From Mycoplasmatota bacterium (GTDB taxonomy: Bacteria > Bacillota_I > Bacilli_A > Acholeplasmatales > Acholeplasmataceae), in NCBI GenBank assembly GCA_018622495.1, contig CP076021.1:806001-870000 (forward strand): a stretch of 64,000 nucleotides of DNA, written 5' to 3'. The notes beneath the pieces are model-generated. The model was not told the DNA's origin. It saw only the letters and a program-made list of their open reading frames with translations, and did no database searches. Within the stretch, counting starts at the first letter, position 1. Each line of letters begins with the position of its first letter. This document shows, piece by piece, positions 51,416 through 60,930 of the stretch. Both the position numbers and the translations under genes were made by a program.

Positions 51416-52540
51416 ATGAATATATTAACAGAAATAGCAAGATTTGGATTAAAAATTTCACTTCACAGAAAGTATAAATTAAAATTTGAATATATCGATT
51501 TTGATCGAAAAAGAAAAGAACCTTACATTCTTATTTTTAACCATGCCCAACAAAATGATCCATTGTTTGTAGGACTAAATTTAAAATATTACCCATACCC
51601 AATCGCAAGTAACATTATTTATACAAATTGGATTAATAATTTTGGGTTAACAAAATTAGTGAAATCTATTCCTAAACGTAAGGGTCAAGCAGATTCAAGA
51701 ACTATTCGCATGATACTTGATACTTTTAATAAAGACCATCGTTCAATTATGGTAGCACCAGAGGGTAATTCTTCTTTTTTTGGTGAACAAACACCGACGG
51801 AGTTTGAAAGTACTGCCAAACTAGCAAAGAAACTGAAGAAAGATTTAGTGATTGCTAAAATAGAAGGTGGATTTTTTGCAAATCCTAGATGGGGAAAACT
51901 TCGAAAAAGAGCAGTGATAGAAATTACGTTTAAACGTTTAATTAAAAGTGATGAATATGGTTCTTATACTGTTGAAGAAATTGCTAAAATAATGAAAGAT
52001 GCTATCGCATTTAATGATTATGAGTGGATTAATCAAAGAGATTATGTCTATAAACATAAATATCTAGCTGAAGGTATAGAAAATTATCTTTATGCATGTC
52101 CAAAATGTGAAAAATTACAAACGATTTATAGTAAAAACAATGATATTTATTGTAAATCATGTGGTCATATTGCACATATAAATCAAAAACAATATATTGA
52201 AGGTGATTTTGATACGATGATTAAATGGAATCAATTTCAAAAGAAAGTATTAAAAACACATATTGATGACCATTTTGAAACAACTGGACAGTTATATCAA
52301 TTAGATTTAATCAAACACCGAAGATATTTACGAGGTGATTATGATGTTAGAGTTGAAAATGATCGACTTACATTAATTAATGAAGCCAATTCATTTACAT
52401 TTGATGTTGATAAAATACGTGGATTGACTTTAACTCAAAAAAGAAAAATTACATTTGATTATGATGATGATACATATATGATAAGAATGAAAGATTCGAT
52501 GTTGATTAGAGACTTAATCAAGATGAAAAAAGGAGAATAA
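51416..52540 (+). CDS. PlsC-like acyltransferase with a C-terminal zinc ribbon
   Basis: A 374-residue protein. The lysophosphatidic-acid-acyltransferase motif FNHAQQND (NHx4D) and VAPEGNSSFFG (block III) sit in the first 130 residues. From about 225 there is CPKCEKLQ ... YCKSCG, a four-cysteine zinc ribbon, then a beta-rich tail. The ribbon is unusual for PlsC enzymes and may target or regulate it. It would esterify a glycerophosphate lipid at the inner face of the membrane. The gltS gene follows after two bases. Confidence 0.8.
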   Translation: MNILTEIARFGLKISLHRKYKLKFEYIDFDRKRKEPYILIFNHAQQNDPLFVGLNLKYYPYPIASNIIYTNWINNFGLTKLVKSIPKRKGQADSRTIRMILDTFNKDHRSIMVAPEGNSSFFGEQTPTEFESTAKLAKKLKKDLVIAKIEGGFFANPRWGKLRKRAVIEITFKRLIKSDEYGSYTVEEIAKIMKDAIAFNDYEWINQRDYVYKHKYLAEGIENYLYACPKCEKLQTIYSKNNDIYCKSCGHIAHINQKQYIEGDFDTMIKWNQFQKKVLKTHIDDHFETTGQLYQLDLIKHRRYLRGDYDVRVENDRLTLINEANSFTFDVDKIRGLTLTQKRKITFDYDDDTYMIRMKDSMLIRDLIKMKKGE

Positions 52541-52542
52541 TC

Positions 52543-53928
52543 ATGGAACAATGGGGCATAATTTTATACTTTTTACTAATTGGTGTTTTAATGTTTATCG
52601 CAAAAATCTTAAAGACTTGGTTACCTGGACTTAATAAAATTGTGATTCCTACTGCATTACTGGCAGGGATTATTGGTTTAGTTTTTTCATTAGTGTTCGC
52701 ACCTTTGATTACAGGTAATGAAACATTTTATGATACAGATGTATTAACAAATATCGTATATCATGCACTTGCTATAGGTTTTCTATCACTTTCTTTAAAA
52801 AGAACACCTGAAGGACAAAAAGAGACCAAAAAGAAAATTTGGTCTACTGGGATGATTATCACATCAACTTATGCATTGCAAGCCGTCATAGGTATCTTAA
52901 TAGTGTTTATTTTCTTTAGTGATAACTTTATTGGTTCTCGTATGTTAGTTGCATTAGGCTTTGGGCAAGGACCTGGATTAGCTTTATCTATTGGTACGAT
53001 GTGGAATGACTTACTTGGTGGTAATGGCGCAACACTTGGTGTTTCTTATTCATTTTTAGGATTTGTCTTTGGTGGAACAGTCGGTGTTTTAATTATTAAT
53101 ATTTTTTCTAGAAGAAAAGGTATTGAAAAACCTGATACATATAGTGAAGTTAATTTTGATAAGGAAACCATTCAAATTGATACTGTTAAAGAAATTTCAA
53201 TTTTAGATGGATTAACAACACAACTTATTATTATTGCTATTATTTATGGTGCAGTATATTTAACGATGTTAGGATTATATTATGGTCTCGGTGCTCTAGG
53301 TAGCGCAGGAGATGCTGTTTACGGATTAGTTAAAGGGTTTAATTTTATTATCGCAATCCTTTATGCACTTATATATAAACAAATTCTTAGAGGATTTGAA
53401 CGTAAAGGTAAAAACATTAGATTTATGACTAATAATTATGTGTTATCTAATATAACATCTGCCGCTTTTAATTTAATGATTGCTGGTTCAGTACTAACGA
53501 TTACATTAAGTTTCTTATCTGAATATGGTGTGCAATTAATTGTGACTGCAGTTGTTGCAGGAACTGCAACATTAGTCTATTTAAAATTCATTACAAAACG
53601 TGTTTATACGTAATTCCAAGATGAGTATTTTATTGGACTATTTGGTATGCTTACTGGCGTTGCATCAACAGGACTTGCATTACTAAAAGGTGTGGATCCT
53701 AAATTAGAAACACCAGTTTCTGAAGAAATGGTTTTAGGATCAGGGACAGCAATTAGTATGGCTTTACCACTATTTGTTTTACTATTTATACCAACATTCA
53801 CTGCTGGTTTAGGTAATGAAGCATTATGGAATACTTTAACATTTGTCGGTATTTTCTTATATGTCATTGTATTTGTCGGTATATTGCTTATTCGTGGTAG
53901 AAACGCTAAAGAAAGAAAAGAACAATAA
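52543..53928 (+). pseudogene. gltS: Sodium/glutamate symporter GltS-like with internal TAA
   Basis: A GltS-type transporter of 461 residues when read through. It has the GFGQGPGLALSIG re-entrant loop near 145 and, after the stop, FGMLTGVASTGLALL and LPLFVLLFIPTF, the second half of the inverted repeat. The TAA at 53611-53613 falls between helices (RVYT-stop-FQDEYFIG). ACG precedes it, as in the common lesion pattern. Truncation would remove the last three or four helices and one of the two substrate-binding loops. RBS AAAGGAG. It would import glutamate with sodium. Confidence 0.85.
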
Positions 53929-53941
53929 ATATAGTTGATAC

Positions 53942-53977
53942 AAAAGGAACGGATAACTAAATCTGTTCCTTTTTTTG
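53942..53977 (+). terminator. Terminator after gltS
   Basis: AAAAGGAAC pairs with GTTCCTTTT with an extended imperfect stem, followed by T-run. Confidence 0.8.
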
Positions 53978-54039
53978 TTATAAAAATGTCATTATTTTGT
54001 CACAAGCATATTTTATACTATGGTCAAAGAGGTGATCAT

Positions 54040-54855
54040 ATGAAAAAAATTTATGTATTGTGTTTGATGATAATTAGTGTTTTTATGCTTTCTAGTTGTA
54101 GCAGTGCTGATGATAGTATTTATGAAGGTATAAATCAAGACGATAGTGAAGTATTATTGTCTACTGGAGATATACCTGAACGTAAAATAATATATCATGT
54201 AGATATGTCAATTGATGTTGATGATTTAGAAGAAACTTCTATAACATTAAAGTCATTTGTTTTATCAGACGAATGGTTTGATTCTGAAATTGTACAAGAA
54301 AACTATCATGCGTATGTGATAAGAATTAAATCATCTAGACTTGATGAGTTTATTAATCAAGTAAAAGATGATTTCACATTAAGTAGTTATCAAAAGCAAG
54401 GAGAAGATGTTTCTTTAATGTATCAAGATATGTCAAATACTATATTAGCACTTGAAACACAACTTTCAAGACTTATATTATTGTATGAAGGAGCTTCATT
54501 AGATGAAATGATTGTTATAAATCAACAAATATCTGAAATTGAAATAGAATTGCAATCATTACAAGGTGAATTAAATACATATGATAGTTTAATTGAATAT
54601 AGTGTCGTCGAAATAAAGTTATATGGTGAAACTGTAACAACAAATGCACCATTTTTTAATCGTGTTGCAAAAGGATTTTTAGATGGATTTGAAGCTTTGA
54701 TACAATTTATCGATGGATTTGTGATTGTTGTTGTAACTGCATCACCATTTTTGATTATTTTTGGTGGAGGATCTTTTTCGATTTTTTATGTGATTAAGAA
54801 AAGACATGATAAGCAAGAATTATTAAAACAAAAACAAGATGAAGTAAAAAAATAA
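54040..54855 (+). CDS. DUF4349-like lipoprotein
   Basis: A 271-residue lipoprotein: signal ending MLSSCSSAD (lipobox cysteine 20), an extracellular alpha-beta part with a coiled-coil (LALETQLSRLI ... IEIELQSLQGEL), then a C-terminal helix (about 225-250) and a basic tail. This is the DUF4349 layout, whose function is unknown. ATG 54040 has AGAGGTGAT upstream. Confidence 0.8.
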   Translation: MKKIYVLCLMIISVFMLSSCSSADDSIYEGINQDDSEVLLSTGDIPERKIIYHVDMSIDVDDLEETSITLKSFVLSDEWFDSEIVQENYHAYVIRIKSSRLDEFINQVKDDFTLSSYQKQGEDVSLMYQDMSNTILALETQLSRLILLYEGASLDEMIVINQQISEIEIELQSLQGELNTYDSLIEYSVVEIKLYGETVTTNAPFFNRVAKGFLDGFEALIQFIDGFVIVVVTASPFLIIFGGGSFSIFYVIKKRHDKQELLKQKQDEVKK

Positions 54856-54874
54856 CACTTCTAAAAAGAAGTGT
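54855..54874. terminator. Terminator between the DUF4349 and pheA genes
   Basis: ACACTTCT and AGAAGTGT pair over four bases; it lies between convergent genes, with A-run on the left. Confidence 0.65.
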
Positions 54875-54877
54875 AAT

Positions 54878-55678
54878 TTAAGCTTGGGGATAGATACCCA
54901 ATATTTTAATTGTAAAATTTTGTTTAATGATATTGAGCATACTTTCTACAACTTGATAATTTTGGGATTTTGAAATAAATTCAATAAAAAAATTATATTG
55001 ACCAATAATATTTTTTTGTGGTCTTGACATAATGGATGTTAAATTGATATTTTGTGATTTGAAGATAGATAAAATATCATATAGTAGTCCAGGTCGGTCA
55101 CCATGAGGAATGACCACAAGAGAAACTTTAAAATCTATTGCTGTATCAAATTTTTTAGTTTTATTAATGACAATAAAACGTGTATAATTTTGAAGACTAT
55201 CAGTAATATTTTTATGATGATAGTCTATAGGGATAATGTGTGTAGGTACTATAGCAGCATCATTGTCAGAACTTTCATTAAATCGTTGAAGTGATTGCAT
55301 ATTACTAGATGTTAATGTGAGATCAATATCTTTTATCGACTCTATATATTTTTGACATTGTCCTTTTGCTGCGAATTGAACAAATATATTTTTTATATCG
55401 GGAGTAGAAGTTTTCCAAATTAATGCAAATTGAACATATATAAACAATTCTTGTTCGATATAGACGTCATGATTAATTAAGAAGTCTAATATTTGTTGCA
55501 CATAACCTTCTAATGTATTTTCTAAAGGTACAATAATTTTATCTAAATGTTTAAGTGAAGCGGTAGTTTCTTCAAGTGTTTGATAATAAAACACTTCAGC
55601 ATTAGGATTCAATAATTTATATTTTGAAAAAGCAACATCACTGAAAGTTCCTTTGGGACCTAATACACCAATTTTCAT
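54878..55678 (-). CDS. pheA: Prephenate dehydratase
   Basis: A 266-residue monofunctional enzyme: LGPKGTFSDVAF, VPLENTLEGYV, NYTRFIVI (the TRF motif), then a regulatory ACT domain with RPGLLYDILSIFKSQNINLTSIMSRP. It makes phenylpyruvate for phenylalanine and ACT binding of phenylalanine would inhibit it. With trpB it suggests that part of the aromatic pathway remains. Confidence 0.93.
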   Translation of the reverse strand: MKIGVLGPKGTFSDVAFSKYKLLNPNAEVFYYQTLEETTASLKHLDKIIVPLENTLEGYVQQILDFLINHDVYIEQELFIYVQFALIWKTSTPDIKNIFVQFAAKGQCQKYIESIKDIDLTLTSSNMQSLQRFNESSDNDAAIVPTHIIPIDYHHKNITDSLQNYTRFIVINKTKKFDTAIDFKVSLVVIPHGDRPGLLYDILSIFKSQNINLTSIMSRPQKNIIGQYNFFIEFISKSQNYQVVESMLNIIKQNFTIKILGIYPQA

Positions 55679-55807
55679 AAAATCATCTCATTTCATTTAC
55701 TAGTATTGTAGCATAAAAAGGATTAAATTCATATATGACAATTACATCTAAAAATGTTATAATCATTATGTAGAATACGTTAACTGATAATATGAGGTGA
55801 ATGACAT

Positions 55808-56221
55808 ATGAATATACTTTTTTGGTTGACACCAAAAGAAAAAGTTGCATACATTTATGATGATTCAACATTAAGACAAGCATTTGAAAAGATGGAAATC
55901 TATCGCTATGCAGTAATTCCGGTACTTGATCGAGAAGGTCACTATTATGGCACAATAAGTGAAGGTGATTTATTATGGTACATAAAAAATCATCAACAAG
56001 CTTTTAAGCATAGTGAAAAGCTTAAAATAAAGGATATTTCTAGAAACAAAGATAATAAAAAGATTACAGTTGAGACTGAAATGGATGATTTATTAAATAT
56101 TGTTACACAACAAAATTTTGTGCCAGTAGTCGATGATTATGACTATTTTATTGGTATAATTACTCGGAAATCTATCTTTGAATATTTAATGAAAAAAGCA
56201 AATAATAATGAAAAAAAGTAG
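55808..56221 (+). CDS. CBS-domain pair protein
   Basis: A 137-residue protein built of two CBS motifs (YRYAVIPVLDREGHYYGTISEGDLL and QNFVPVVDDYDYFIGIITRKSI). Such proteins bind adenosine nucleotides as energy sensors. No catalytic domain. RBS GAGGTGA. It is divergent from pheA. Confidence 0.85.
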   Translation: MNILFWLTPKEKVAYIYDDSTLRQAFEKMEIYRYAVIPVLDREGHYYGTISEGDLLWYIKNHQQAFKHSEKLKIKDISRNKDNKKITVETEMDDLLNIVTQQNFVPVVDDYDYFIGIITRKSIFEYLMKKANNNEKK

Positions 56222-56240
56222 ATAAATATCATCTACTTTT
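56214..56240 (+). terminator. Terminator after the CBS gene
   Basis: AAAAGTAGAT pairs with ATCTACTTTT, followed by ATTTTTTTT. Confidence 0.85.
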
Positions 56241-56350
56241 ATTTTTTTTCTTCTATAATTTAAATGTTTATTGTAAAATGGAATTGTAGGATAGATAAAG
56301 TCATCAATAAATGTCACACTATAAAATAATGTGCAATGGGAGAGATGCTT

Positions 56351-56989
56351 ATGATACATGTATATAAAAAAGGGACGAAAGATATTACTTTTGTATTATT
56401 ACACAGTGCAGGTGGCGATGAAAATGAACTGATGTATGTTGCTCAAATGTTTGATCCTCAAGCAAATGTATTAGCGGTTAGAGGTAGTATTAATGAGTAT
56501 GGTGCTAATCGATTTTTCAAAAGAAAATCTTTAGGACAATATGATGAAGACAGTTTGACAATTGAAACGCATAAACTTGCAACATTTCTTAGAGAATCTT
56601 CAAAAGCTTTTAAATTTGATATTTCAAAAGTTATTTTATTGGGGAATGGTTCAGGAGCAACGCTAGGCATTAATTGCTTATTTCATTATGAGAAAATGTT
56701 TCATAAAGTTATTTTGTTTCATCCAAGAATTCCAAGAAGACCTTATTATCTTCCTGATTTGAAACAAATTAATGTCTTTATGACTGCTGGTGAAAATGAT
56801 TATATGACACCAAAGCATGAAGTTGTTGAATTAATGCAAATTCTTAATAGTGCGAATGCACATGTTGATTTATTTTTTACGAAATATGGACATCAAATTA
56901 GTAAAGAAGAACTAGAATCAGCTAAAAAATGGTATATTGAAGGACATTTTGATCATGATTTTTCTGACCAAGAAGAAATTGAAGTATAA
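56351..56989 (+). CDS. Carboxylesterase-like alpha/beta hydrolase with a degenerate nucleophile elbow
   Basis: A 212-residue protein of the phospholipase/carboxylesterase type: VLLHSAGGDENEL, an elbow LLGNGSGATLG, the acid loop TAGENDYMTP and histidine in YGHQIS. In active members the elbow is GxSxGA; here glycine occupies the serine position (GNGSGA), with serine one residue later. It may be inactive or use the shifted serine. ATG 56351 has GGGAGAG upstream. Confidence 0.7.
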   Translation: MIHVYKKGTKDITFVLLHSAGGDENELMYVAQMFDPQANVLAVRGSINEYGANRFFKRKSLGQYDEDSLTIETHKLATFLRESSKAFKFDISKVILLGNGSGATLGINCLFHYEKMFHKVILFHPRIPRRPYYLPDLKQINVFMTAGENDYMTPKHEVVELMQILNSANAHVDLFFTKYGHQISKEELESAKKWYIEGHFDHDFSDQEEIEV

Positions 56990-56991
56990 AA

Positions 56992-57600
56992 TTAAGCATT
57001 GATACAATTTTTTTTGATGATTTCTAAGGCTTTTACAGATGATTTTATATCTAAATAAGGTATATTATCATTTTTAATTTGCGCTTTTATATAAGGGAAA
57101 TGAATAAAGCCAGCAATTATATTGCTTGCTTTTTTTGTTGTTAAATAATCAAGAACAACATACATAAAATGATTACAAACAAATGTACCTGCTGAATTAG
57201 AAATTATTGCTGGTATTTTTTGTGATAATAAATCTAAATGTATAGTTTTAATTGGTAATGTTGAAAAATAAGCTGTTTCACCGTTTATATTTATTGGTAA
57301 ATTTATAGGTTGATTATGACGATTATCAGGAATTCTTGCATCATCAATATTAATTGCAACTCTTTCTAAACGAATATGGGATGCTTGTCCTGCTTCACCA
57401 ATAAGTAGAATTATATCAGGTTTAAATTCATCAATTTTAGATGTCATAATTGCATTAACCTCAGTAAATACAGTAGGCATAATAAGCTTATGAATTTGAG
57501 CTTTAAATTGTGTTGTATTTAATTGGTTAAGAATTTTACTTGATGCATTTAATGATTGACCATTAAATGGCTCGAAAGCTGTAATTAGTACTTTTTTCAT
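56992..57600 (-). CDS. pcp: Pyrrolidone-carboxylate peptidase
   Basis: A 202-residue C15 cysteine peptidase removing N-terminal pyroglutamate. FEPFNGQSLNAS, GEAGQASHIRLERVA (Glu), SNSAGTFVCNHFMY (nucleophile Cys) and AGFIHFPY (His) complete the catalytic set. ATG 57600 is correctly spaced from AAAGGAG; an upstream TTG touches it. It is convergent with the hydrolase gene. Confidence 0.95.
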   Translation of the reverse strand: MKKVLITAFEPFNGQSLNASSKILNQLNTTQFKAQIHKLIMPTVFTEVNAIMTSKIDEFKPDIILLIGEAGQASHIRLERVAINIDDARIPDNRHNQPINLPININGETAYFSTLPIKTIHLDLLSQKIPAIISNSAGTFVCNHFMYVVLDYLTTKKASNIIAGFIHFPYIKAQIKNDNIPYLDIKSSVKALEIIKKNCINA

Positions 57601-57720
57601 AGATAACAACTCCTTTTAAATATCAAATCATAATAATTGTGGTATTCATGACACATTTTAACTTAATTAAAAAAAATATAAAACTAATTCATTTATTTAT
57701 ATTAATAAATAATATTTTTA

Positions 57721-57750
57721 TTGACAAGATAATATAAAAAAAGGTATAGT
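57721..57750 (+). promoter_or_regulatory. Promoter of the CoA-disulfide reductase gene
   Basis: TTGACA (57721-57726), 18 bases, TATAGT (57745-57750), then GGAGGTG before the ATG. The rest of the gap back to pcp (57601-57720) is very A+T-rich and shows no other feature. Confidence 0.75.
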
Positions 57751-57770
57751 AGAAAAGCGGAGGTGCGAAA

Positions 57771-60257
57771 ATGAACAAAAAAATAGTTATTATAGGTGGT
57801 GTTGCAGGTGGTGCAACAACTGCTGCTAGACTGCGACGTCTAGATGAATTTGCTGAAATTATATTATTTGAAAGAGATGAATATATTTCATTTGCTAACT
57901 GTGGTCTTCCTTACCATATTGGTGGTGTCATTCCTTCAAGAGATTCTCTTGTCGTACAAACACCTGAAGACTTTAATAGTAAATTTAACATCGATGTCAG
58001 AACTTTTTCTGAAGTCGTTGATATGAATACTAAAACAAAGAAAATTACAGTAAAAGATATTAAAACTGGTAAAACATATGAAGAATCTTATGACAAGGCT
58101 GTGATATCAACTGGTTCACAACCAATCATGCCACCAATTCCAGGGATTAAAGAAGCTAAAAACTTATTTAAATTAAGAAATATACCTGATATGGACCAAA
58201 TTATTAAGCACATTGAACAAGAAAAACCTAAAAAAGCTGTTGTTATCGGTGGAGGTTTTATTGGTGTTGAAATGATGGAAAACTTAACACATCTTGGCTT
58301 GCAAGTGACACTTGTTGAAATGGCACCACAAGTTATGGGTATGTTTGATTATGAAATGGCTCAAATTATTCATCAACATGTTGTTGATCAAGGTGTTGGA
58401 CTTGTATTAAGTGATGGTGTTAAATCATTTGAACAAGAAGGTAAACAAATCGTATTACAATCAGGTACGACATTAGCAGCAGATCTTATTATATTTGCGA
58501 TTGGTGTTAGACCAGATAATGCAATTGCGAAAGCTGCAAATCTAGAATTAACAAAACGTGGTTCAATAAAAGTTAATGAATATTTACAAACATCAAATAA
58601 AGATGTTTATGCTATTGGTGATGTTATAGATGTTGTAAATTTAGTGACTAAACAATCAATGAATGCAGCACTTGCAGGACCAGCGAATAAACAAGGTCGT
58701 TTTATTGCAAATCATATGTGTGGTATAGAAGATAAGTATTTAGGAACACTTGCTACATCAGCAGCTAAAATATTTGATTTGACTGTTGGTAGTGTTGGTG
58801 TAAATGAAAAGACATTAAAACAATTAGAAATGCCATATAAGAGCATTCATATACATCCTATGAATCATGCAAGTTATTACCCTGATGCTGAATCTATTAA
58901 TTTTAAAGTGATTTATAATCCAGATACATTAGAAATTTATGGTGGTCAAGCAGTTGGTGGAAGTGGTGTAGACAAAAGAATAGATGTTTTATCTACAGCT
59001 ATATTTGCTAAAATGAAAATTACTGATCTTAAAAATTTAGATCTAGCATATGCTCCTCCATTCTCATCTGCAAAAGATCCAATCAACATGATAGGATTTG
59101 TTGCTGATAATATTCAAAAAGGTATTGTTGAAACAGTATCATGGCAAGAAATGCAAGAATTAGCATCTAAAGGTAGCTATATTTTAGATGTTCGTGAAGA
59201 AGCAGAGTATGTCTTAGATTATTTACCAGGTTCAACAAATATCCCATTATCAGTATTGCGTCAAAGATTATCTGAAATTCCTAAAGATCAAGAAATTTAT
59301 GTATATTGTGCAGTAGGTATTAGAGGATATGCAGCAGCAAGAGTACTTATGCAAAATGGTTATAATGTTAAAAACTTAGATGGTGGATTTAAATCATATA
59401 GTTGTGTATTTGATCACGAAGGTAATGAAATATGCTTTACATTAACAGATGATTTTGGTGTACCAGTCATCGATAAAGAAAAATCAGAAGCTCCAATTCC
59501 TGTTGTCAATGAAGCAAAAGTTTCACTTACAGTTGATGCATGTGGTCTTCAATGTCCAGGTCCGATTGTTCAAGTGTACAAAAATATGCAAACACTTGAA
59601 GATGGTAATGTTTTAGAAGTTAAAGCAACTGATCCAGGATTTAAAAAAGATATTAAAGCATGGTCAGATAAAACAGGTAATACTTTATTAAACATAGAAG
59701 TTGAAAACAAAGTAATTAAAGCATATATTCAAAAAGGAACAAAAACTAAAGTTCAACAACAAAATGGATTCGAAGTACAAGAATCTAAAAATGGAACAAC
59801 TATTGTTGTGTTCTCTCAAGATTTAGATAAAGCTATTGCAGCGTTTATTATTGCTAGTGGTGCGAAATCTATGGGTAAAGAAGTGTCATTATTCTTTACG
59901 TTCTGGGGTTTAAATATTTTAAGAAAACCTAAAAAAGTTAGAGTTAAAAAATCAATGATTGAAAAGATGTTTGGTTCAATGATGCCTAGAGGTGTTAAAA
60001 AATTACCAATTTCAAACATGAATATGATGGGTATGGGTCCTAAAATGATTAAACACATCATGAAAAAGAAAAATGTTGATTCTCTACAAGCGTTAATGAG
60101 TAGTGCATTAGACATGGGCGTTAAAGTGATTGCATGTGCAATGTCTATGGATATTATGGGTATTAAAGAAGAAGAACTTATCGATGGTATTGAAGTCGGT
60201 GGTGTAGCAACTTACCTAGGTGATACACAAGATTCAAATCATAACTTATTTATTTAA
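57771..60257 (+). CDS. Four-domain CoA-disulfide reductase / rhodanese / TusA / DsrE-like protein
   Basis: An 828-residue cytoplasmic fusion. Residues 1-445 form an FAD/NAD disulfide reductase (IIGGVAGGATTAARLRR; the single active cysteine in SFANCGLPYH, as in CoA-disulfide reductase). About 465-560 is a rhodanese domain with YVYCAVGIRGYAA (active Cys). About 585-655 is a TusA domain (VDACGLQCPGPI). About 670-828 is a DsrE/F-like domain. All reactive cysteines are kept. It probably reduces CoA disulfides or polysulfide and relays sulfur. It has its own promoter and terminator. Confidence 0.93.
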   Translation: MNKKIVIIGGVAGGATTAARLRRLDEFAEIILFERDEYISFANCGLPYHIGGVIPSRDSLVVQTPEDFNSKFNIDVRTFSEVVDMNTKTKKITVKDIKTGKTYEESYDKAVISTGSQPIMPPIPGIKEAKNLFKLRNIPDMDQIIKHIEQEKPKKAVVIGGGFIGVEMMENLTHLGLQVTLVEMAPQVMGMFDYEMAQIIHQHVVDQGVGLVLSDGVKSFEQEGKQIVLQSGTTLAADLIIFAIGVRPDNAIAKAANLELTKRGSIKVNEYLQTSNKDVYAIGDVIDVVNLVTKQSMNAALAGPANKQGRFIANHMCGIEDKYLGTLATSAAKIFDLTVGSVGVNEKTLKQLEMPYKSIHIHPMNHASYYPDAESINFKVIYNPDTLEIYGGQAVGGSGVDKRIDVLSTAIFAKMKITDLKNLDLAYAPPFSSAKDPINMIGFVADNIQKGIVETVSWQEMQELASKGSYILDVREEAEYVLDYLPGSTNIPLSVLRQRLSEIPKDQEIYVYCAVGIRGYAAARVLMQNGYNVKNLDGGFKSYSCVFDHEGNEICFTLTDDFGVPVIDKEKSEAPIPVVNEAKVSLTVDACGLQCPGPIVQVYKNMQTLEDGNVLEVKATDPGFKKDIKAWSDKTGNTLLNIEVENKVIKAYIQKGTKTKVQQQNGFEVQESKNGTTIVVFSQDLDKAIAAFIIASGAKSMGKEVSLFFTFWGLNILRKPKKVRVKKSMIEKMFGSMMPRGVKKLPISNMNMMGMGPKMIKHIMKKKNVDSLQALMSSALDMGVKVIACAMSMDIMGIKEEELIDGIEVGGVATYLGDTQDSNHNLFI

Positions 60258-60262
60258 TAATT

Positions 60263-60286
60263 AAAGGTGCTTATAAGCACCTTTTC
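60263..60286 (+). terminator. Terminator after the CoA-disulfide reductase gene
   Basis: AAAGGTGCTT and AAGCACCTTT pair almost without loop bases (ATA), followed by TCTTTTT. Confidence 0.8.
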
Positions 60287-60361
60287 TTTTTAGATACTCT
60301 TTAAAAATTATTAATAATATGGTATAAATAAGTAGGTAATAACAAAAAGAGGTAAGTCATA

Positions 60362-60895
60362 ATGATGAAGATTGAAGTGCTGGAAATTGATGAGTTTGAT
60401 GATTATAGCGTTGATGTGGAATATGTAACTAAGGCTTATCAAGCAATTAAAATTAAAAAGAAAAAACAATCAATCAATATAGAATTAAAAAGAAAAAGAA
60501 TGAAACGGCTTAATAAAAAATATAAAGTAAAACTTTTTGAAGATTATATTGAACAACCGATTGTATTTGGTATGTATGATAAAAAACATTTGGTTGCATT
60601 TATTGAAGGCGAATACATTGATTGGAATAATACATTTAGAATTTGGGAGTTATATGTTCATCCCAAATATCGCAAAAAAGGTATAGGTTCAAAAATGTTT
60701 AAACATATGGAAAGACACGTTTTAGACATTCATGCGAGAGCAATTACTTTAGAAGTACAATCATGTAATGATCCAGCCTTATGTTTTTATGAAAAAATGG
60801 GTATGCATTTTATTGGTTTGAATACTTTAGGTTATTCAAACTATGATGTACAAAATAAAGAAGTTAAATTAGAATATGGAAAAAGAATGATATAA
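60362..60895 (+). CDS. GNAT-family N-acetyltransferase
   Basis: A 177-residue protein. WELYVHPKYRKKGIGSKMFKHMERHV is the acetyl-CoA loop (R-x-x-G-x-G), then ITLEVQS and ALCFYEKMGMHFIG. A basic N-terminal segment (KIKKKKQSINIELKRKRMKRL) is unusual. The acceptor is unknown. RBS GAGG. Confidence 0.85.
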   Translation: MMKIEVLEIDEFDDYSVDVEYVTKAYQAIKIKKKKQSINIELKRKRMKRLNKKYKVKLFEDYIEQPIVFGMYDKKHLVAFIEGEYIDWNNTFRIWELYVHPKYRKKGIGSKMFKHMERHVLDIHARAITLEVQSCNDPALCFYEKMGMHFIGLNTLGYSNYDVQNKEVKLEYGKRMI

Positions 60896-60930
60896 AAAAG
60901 TGATCCTCATAAAATTAAGGATCACTTTTT
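60895..60930. terminator. Bidirectional terminator between the GNAT and Rgg-like genes
   Basis: Thirteen-base arms (60895-60907 and 60918-60930) with A- and T-runs, lying across the ends of both convergent genes. Confidence 0.85.
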
